Part shown: piece by piece, positions 62,669 to 64,000 of the stretch
Layout of the letters: each line of letters begins with the position of its first letter
Position numbering within the stretch: position 1 is the stretch's first letter
Source of the DNA: Hymenobacter jejuensis
GTDB taxonomy: Bacteria > Bacteroidota > Bacteroidia > Cytophagales > Hymenobacteraceae
Direction of reading: 5' to 3'
Length of the DNA stretch: 64,000 nucleotides
Assembly (NCBI RefSeq): GCF_006337165.1
Contig: NZ_CP040896.1
Location: forward strand, 434,001-498,000
Made by a program: the position numbers and the translations under genes
The notes under the pieces: generated by a model
What the model was told of the DNA's origin: nothing
Database searches by the model: none
The model's input: only the letters and a program-made list of their open reading frames with translations

Positions 62669-64000
62669 ATGCGTAAAAATTTTATTGCTCTGATTGTGCT
62701 CTCGGCTTTAGGTTTGCACAGCGTTTCGGCTCAAAAAGCCAATCCAACGGCCGGAAATGCCAAAACCTATTCGGCAGTTGGCAAGAAAGCGCGCGTTTTC
62801 ACCACCGCCGAGAATACCAACTACCGCTTGGCTGCCACCGACGAGCTGTCTTTTCAGGCCGCTGGGCAACCGCTTGAAACCCAGGTCTGTGTGTTCGTGG
62901 ATCCGACGCATACGTTCCAGACGATGCTCGGAATCGGCGGGGCGCTCACCGATGCGTCAGCCGAAACCTTTGCTAAGCTACCCAAACCCCAGCAGCAGGA
63001 ATTGCTGAAAGCTTATTACAGCCCCACCGACGGCATTGGCTACACGCTGGCCCGGACCAGCATTCACAGCAGCGACTTTTCGAGCGGCAGCTACACCTAT
63101 GTCGCTGATAATGACAAGGCTCTGAAGACCTTCAGCGTCAAGCACGATCAGCAATATCGCATTCCGTTTATCAAGCAGGCCATTCAGGCGGCCGGCGGCA
63201 AGCTGACGATGTTTGTCAGTCCGTGGAGCCCGCCAGCCTGGATGAAGGACAACCACGACCTGTTGCAGGGCGGTAAGCTGCTGCCCGAGTTTCGCCAGAG
63301 CTGGGCCGATTACTACGTCAAGTTTATCAAGACGTATGAGCAGCTGGGCATCCCCATCTGGGGCCTGTCGGTACAAAACGAGCCCATGGCCAAGCAAAAG
63401 TGGGAATCCTGCATCTTCACGGCCGAAGACGAGCGCGACTTCATCAAGGAATATTTGGGGCCGACACTGCAAAAAGGCGGTTTGGGCGACAAAAAGCTCA
63501 TTGCCTGGGATCACAACCGCGACCTGATTTTTCAGCGAGCCAGCACCATCCTCGACGATCCGCAGGCGGCGAAGTACGTGTGGGGCATCGGTTACCACTG
63601 GTACGAAACCTGGACCGGCAGCGGCATGCAGTTTGAAAACCTGAAGCGCGTGGCCGAAACCTATCCCTCTAAAAATCTGATCTTTACCGAAGGCTGCGTG
63701 GAAAAATTTGATTTTGCGCAGGTAAACGAATGGCGGCTGGGCGAGCGCTACGGAATGTCGATGATCGGGGATTTCAACGCCGGCACCGTCGGCTGGACTG
63801 ATTGGAACGTGCTGCTCGACGAAACCGGCGGCCCCAACCACGTGGGTAACTTCTGCTTTGCACCCATCATTGCCGATACCCGAAGCGGTAAGTTACTGTA
63901 TACCAATGCGTACTATTACATCGGACACTTCTCGAAGTTTATCCGGCCAGGTGCGCAGCGCATCAGCAGCAGCTCGAACCGCGACATGCTTCAGACGACT
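62669..64000 (+). CDS. GH30-family glycoside hydrolase (C-terminus outside the window)
   Basis: Secreted GH30 enzyme (glucosylceramidase / beta-1,6-glucanase / xylanase family); 444 codons are present with no stop before the edge. Signal peptide (about 1-21, ending SVSAQ). Barrel segments: TFQTMLGIGGALTDASAE, YTLARTSIHSSDFSS, SPWSPPAWMKDN. The acid/base is Glu238 in SVQNEPMA and the nucleophile Glu341 in IFTEGCVEK. IGDFNAGTVGWTDWNVLLDE is typical. With the divergent GH5 and the GH3 upstream it suggests beta-glucan breakdown. ATG 62669 starts the signal peptide directly. Confidence 0.93.
   Translation, partial: MRKNFIALIVLSALGLHSVSAQKANPTAGNAKTYSAVGKKARVFTTAENTNYRLAATDELSFQAAGQPLETQVCVFVDPTHTFQTMLGIGGALTDASAETFAKLPKPQQQELLKAYYSPTDGIGYTLARTSIHSSDFSSGSYTYVADNDKALKTFSVKHDQQYRIPFIKQAIQAAGGKLTMFVSPWSPPAWMKDNHDLLQGGKLLPEFRQSWADYYVKFIKTYEQLGIPIWGLSVQNEPMAKQKWESCIFTAEDERDFIKEYLGPTLQKGGLGDKKLIAWDHNRDLIFQRASTILDDPQAAKYVWGIGYHWYETWTGSGMQFENLKRVAETYPSKNLIFTEGCVEKFDFAQVNEWRLGERYGMSMIGDFNAGTVGWTDWNVLLDETGGPNHVGNFCFAPIIADTRSGKLLYTNAYYYIGHFSKFIRPGAQRISSSSNRDMLQTT

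Noticed and set aside
62978..63841. 287-residue minus-strand frame near the right edge
   Set aside because: It lies opposite the GH30 gene, whose catalytic motifs are clear on the plus strand.

Overview
The window is a chromosomal stretch of a member of the Bacteroidota, most likely a Hymenobacter-like member of the Cytophagales. The evidence is SusC/SusD pairs, a T9SS type A sorting domain, a DUF4249/TonB-receptor operon, weak Shine-Dalgarno sequences and a GC-rich coding style with AT-rich intergenic DNA. I assigned genus by general resemblance only. No rRNA, tRNA, insertion sequence or CRISPR array was recognised.

Left edge (1-4.3 kb, minus strand): a partial beta-carbonic anhydrase and a SulP-family transporter follow an OmpR-type response regulator/histidine kinase pair. 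Four TTAA half-sites at exactly 11-bp spacing lie just upstream of the transporter gene.

Exopolysaccharide/capsule locus (4.5-35.8 kb): two convergent arms meet at a perfect 40-bp hairpin (24457-24542). The plus arm carries a Wza-type export lipoprotein, a Wzc-type tyrosine kinase/co-polymerase, a flippase fused to a GT61 glycosyltransferase, a Wzy/O-antigen-ligase-like polymerase, six further (putative) glycosyltransferases, a secreted T9SS beta-helix/PA14/Ig-like protein, and gmd-fcl for GDP-L-fucose. The minus arm carries the priming sugar transferase, a WecG/TagA-type glycosyltransferase, and a seven-gene set that starts with glucose-1-phosphate cytidylyltransferase and appears to make an unusual CDP-linked, possibly C-methylated sugar. 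Together they describe a Wzx/Wzy-dependent polysaccharide pathway.

35.8-37.9 kb: a long intergenic region with three copies of a 16-bp palindrome (TACGAA-N4-TTCGTA), an orphan LytTR response regulator whose phospho-acceptor Asp is Ser, and a cloverleaf-like inverted-repeat element followed by a GNRA-capped hairpin.

37.9-52.3 kb: SusD/SusC, a secreted aspartyl protease with a PDZ domain, a 42-residue membrane peptide, a STAS/SEC14-like protein, a PAS-only sensor with a degenerate CZB-like partner, GH43 and GH3 enzymes, and an SDR oxidoreductase.

52.5-60.4 kb: an operon of an unknown secreted protein, an STN-containing TonB-dependent receptor, a DUF4249 lipoprotein and an MG2-like protein. 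Its leading gene is much more AT-rich than the rest of the window. A Thr-rich secreted protein follows.

60.5-64 kb: divergent GH5-CBM6 and GH30 (partial) enzymes. With the GH3 they suggest beta-glucan or xylan use.
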